In this document: positions 63,734 to 64,000 of the stretch, in pieces
Layout: every line of letters begins with the position of its first letter
Numbering within the stretch: position 1 is the stretch's first letter
DNA from: Alteromonas mediterranea DE
Lineage (GTDB): Bacteria; Pseudomonadota; Gammaproteobacteria; Enterobacterales; Alteromonadaceae
Length of the DNA: 64,000 nt
Direction of reading: 5' to 3'
Assembly: GCF_000020585.3 (NCBI RefSeq)
Contig: NC_011138.3
Coordinates: forward strand, 4,124,510 to 4,188,509
Program-made: the position numbers and the translations under genes
The notes under the pieces: generated by a model
What the model was told of the DNA's origin: nothing
The model's input: only the letters and a program-made list of their open reading frames with translations
Database searches by the model: none

Positions 63734-64000
63734 ATGATTGTTGCACTACTTGTTTTCATTTGTATCCTTGCGGGCCTTATTTGGTTTACTGCCAAAATGG
63801 ATGGCAATATTGAATCTGCATTTACACCCGCAGGAAAACTAACGCCAGTGTCCGGCGGAATTATACACTGGCAGAAACAAGGAAGCGGCCCGTCTCTTTT
63901 GCTTATACACGGCTTACTCGGCAATAGTAACAACTTTAACGAATTGGCAAAAACCCTTGCTGACCGTTATACGGTTTACAGCATTGACCGGCCTGGTAGC
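63734..64000 (+). CDS. Alpha/beta hydrolase, 3' end cut by window edge
   Basis: 89 residues visible. Membrane-anchor-like N-terminus (MIVALLVFICILAGLIWFT), then a fold start with LLLIHGLLGNSNNF (oxyanion HG motif) and the DRPG step. No stop codon before the window end. The catalytic serine lies outside. Member of the large alpha/beta hydrolase superfamily; substrate unknown. Confidence 0.85.
   Translation, partial: MIVALLVFICILAGLIWFTAKMDGNIESAFTPAGKLTPVSGGIIHWQKQGSGPSLLLIHGLLGNSNNFNELAKTLADRYTVYSIDRPGS

Noticed and set aside
1..64000. CRISPR arrays, IS elements, prophage, tRNA and rRNA genes
   Set aside because: No repeat-spacer pattern, transposase, integrase, phage structural gene or tRNA-like fold was seen on reading through the window.

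Overview
The window looks like chromosomal DNA of a marine gammaproteobacterium of the order Alteromonadales, most likely Alteromonas. This rests on protein resemblance, on the order nudC-hemE with rsd alongside, on the rpsF-rpsR-rplI block without priB, and on the mix of TonB receptors, soluble and PAS chemoreceptors and an algal-glucan locus. The species call is inference. No phage, IS element, CRISPR array, tRNA or rRNA was seen.

1-8.7 kb is housekeeping: queG (cut by the window edge), hemE, nudC, rsd, an overlapping zur / CheX-like / yjbQ run, an OmpA-like porin and dnaB. Between hemE and nudC lies a strong plus-strand promoter followed about 75 bases later by a terminator, with no gene between them: a candidate small RNA. 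Between dnaB and the rplI-rpsR-rpsF operon (14.3-15.5 kb) sits a 5.6-kb block holding a lipoprotein, an ECF sigma factor / anti-sigma / DUF4097 operon with its own ECF-type promoter, a MOSC protein and a metallo-beta-lactamase-fold lipoprotein.

15.6-26.2 kb is sensory and transport: two histidine kinases without response regulators, yebG behind a LexA box, a MacB-type ABC pair with an eight-fold Glu-His repeat, a PAS chemoreceptor, a zinc-binding (CZB) soluble chemoreceptor, a TauE/SafE exporter and a CDF zinc exporter.

26.5-42.2 kb is a polysaccharide locus, by content for laminarin (beta-1,3-glucan): a lipoprotein GH16 glucanase with three WDCCGG repeats, a TonB receptor, an NhaC antiporter, a GH3 lipoprotein, a FucP-type glucose transporter, a GH1 beta-glucosidase, a LacI regulator and a sugar-porter transporter. 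Palindromes of the form TGTAAGCGCTTACA lie before GH16 and between the FucP and GH1 genes, so one LacI protein probably controls both units. The proposed flow is: GH16 cuts laminarin outside, the TonB receptor imports the oligosaccharides, GH3 trims them in the periplasm, the transporters move glucose or short glucans inward, and GH1 finishes in the cytoplasm.

42.2-51.1 kb carries all parts of cytochrome bd oxidase: cydA, cydB, the tiny cydX, then cydD and cydC. A structured inverted-repeat element is wedged between cydX and cydD. Upstream are a DUF3365 haem protein and a sigma-54 activator with a Cys cluster in its PAS-like domain; a sigma-54-like promoter and an upstream inverted repeat precede cydA.

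51.1-64 kb is mixed: a copper-type TonB receptor with a DUF2946 partner, a second TauE/SafE protein, an apparently orphan transcription attenuator with an Ile/Leu-rich leader peptide, a SnoaL-like protein, an e(P4)-type phosphatase, an isolated GGDEF domain, a roughly 500-nt GGA-rich RNA that looks like CsrB, an MFS transporter, a Fur-boxed siderophore-interacting protein, CsbD, a Ser/Thr/Ala-rich secreted protein, ArfB and the start of an alpha/beta hydrolase.
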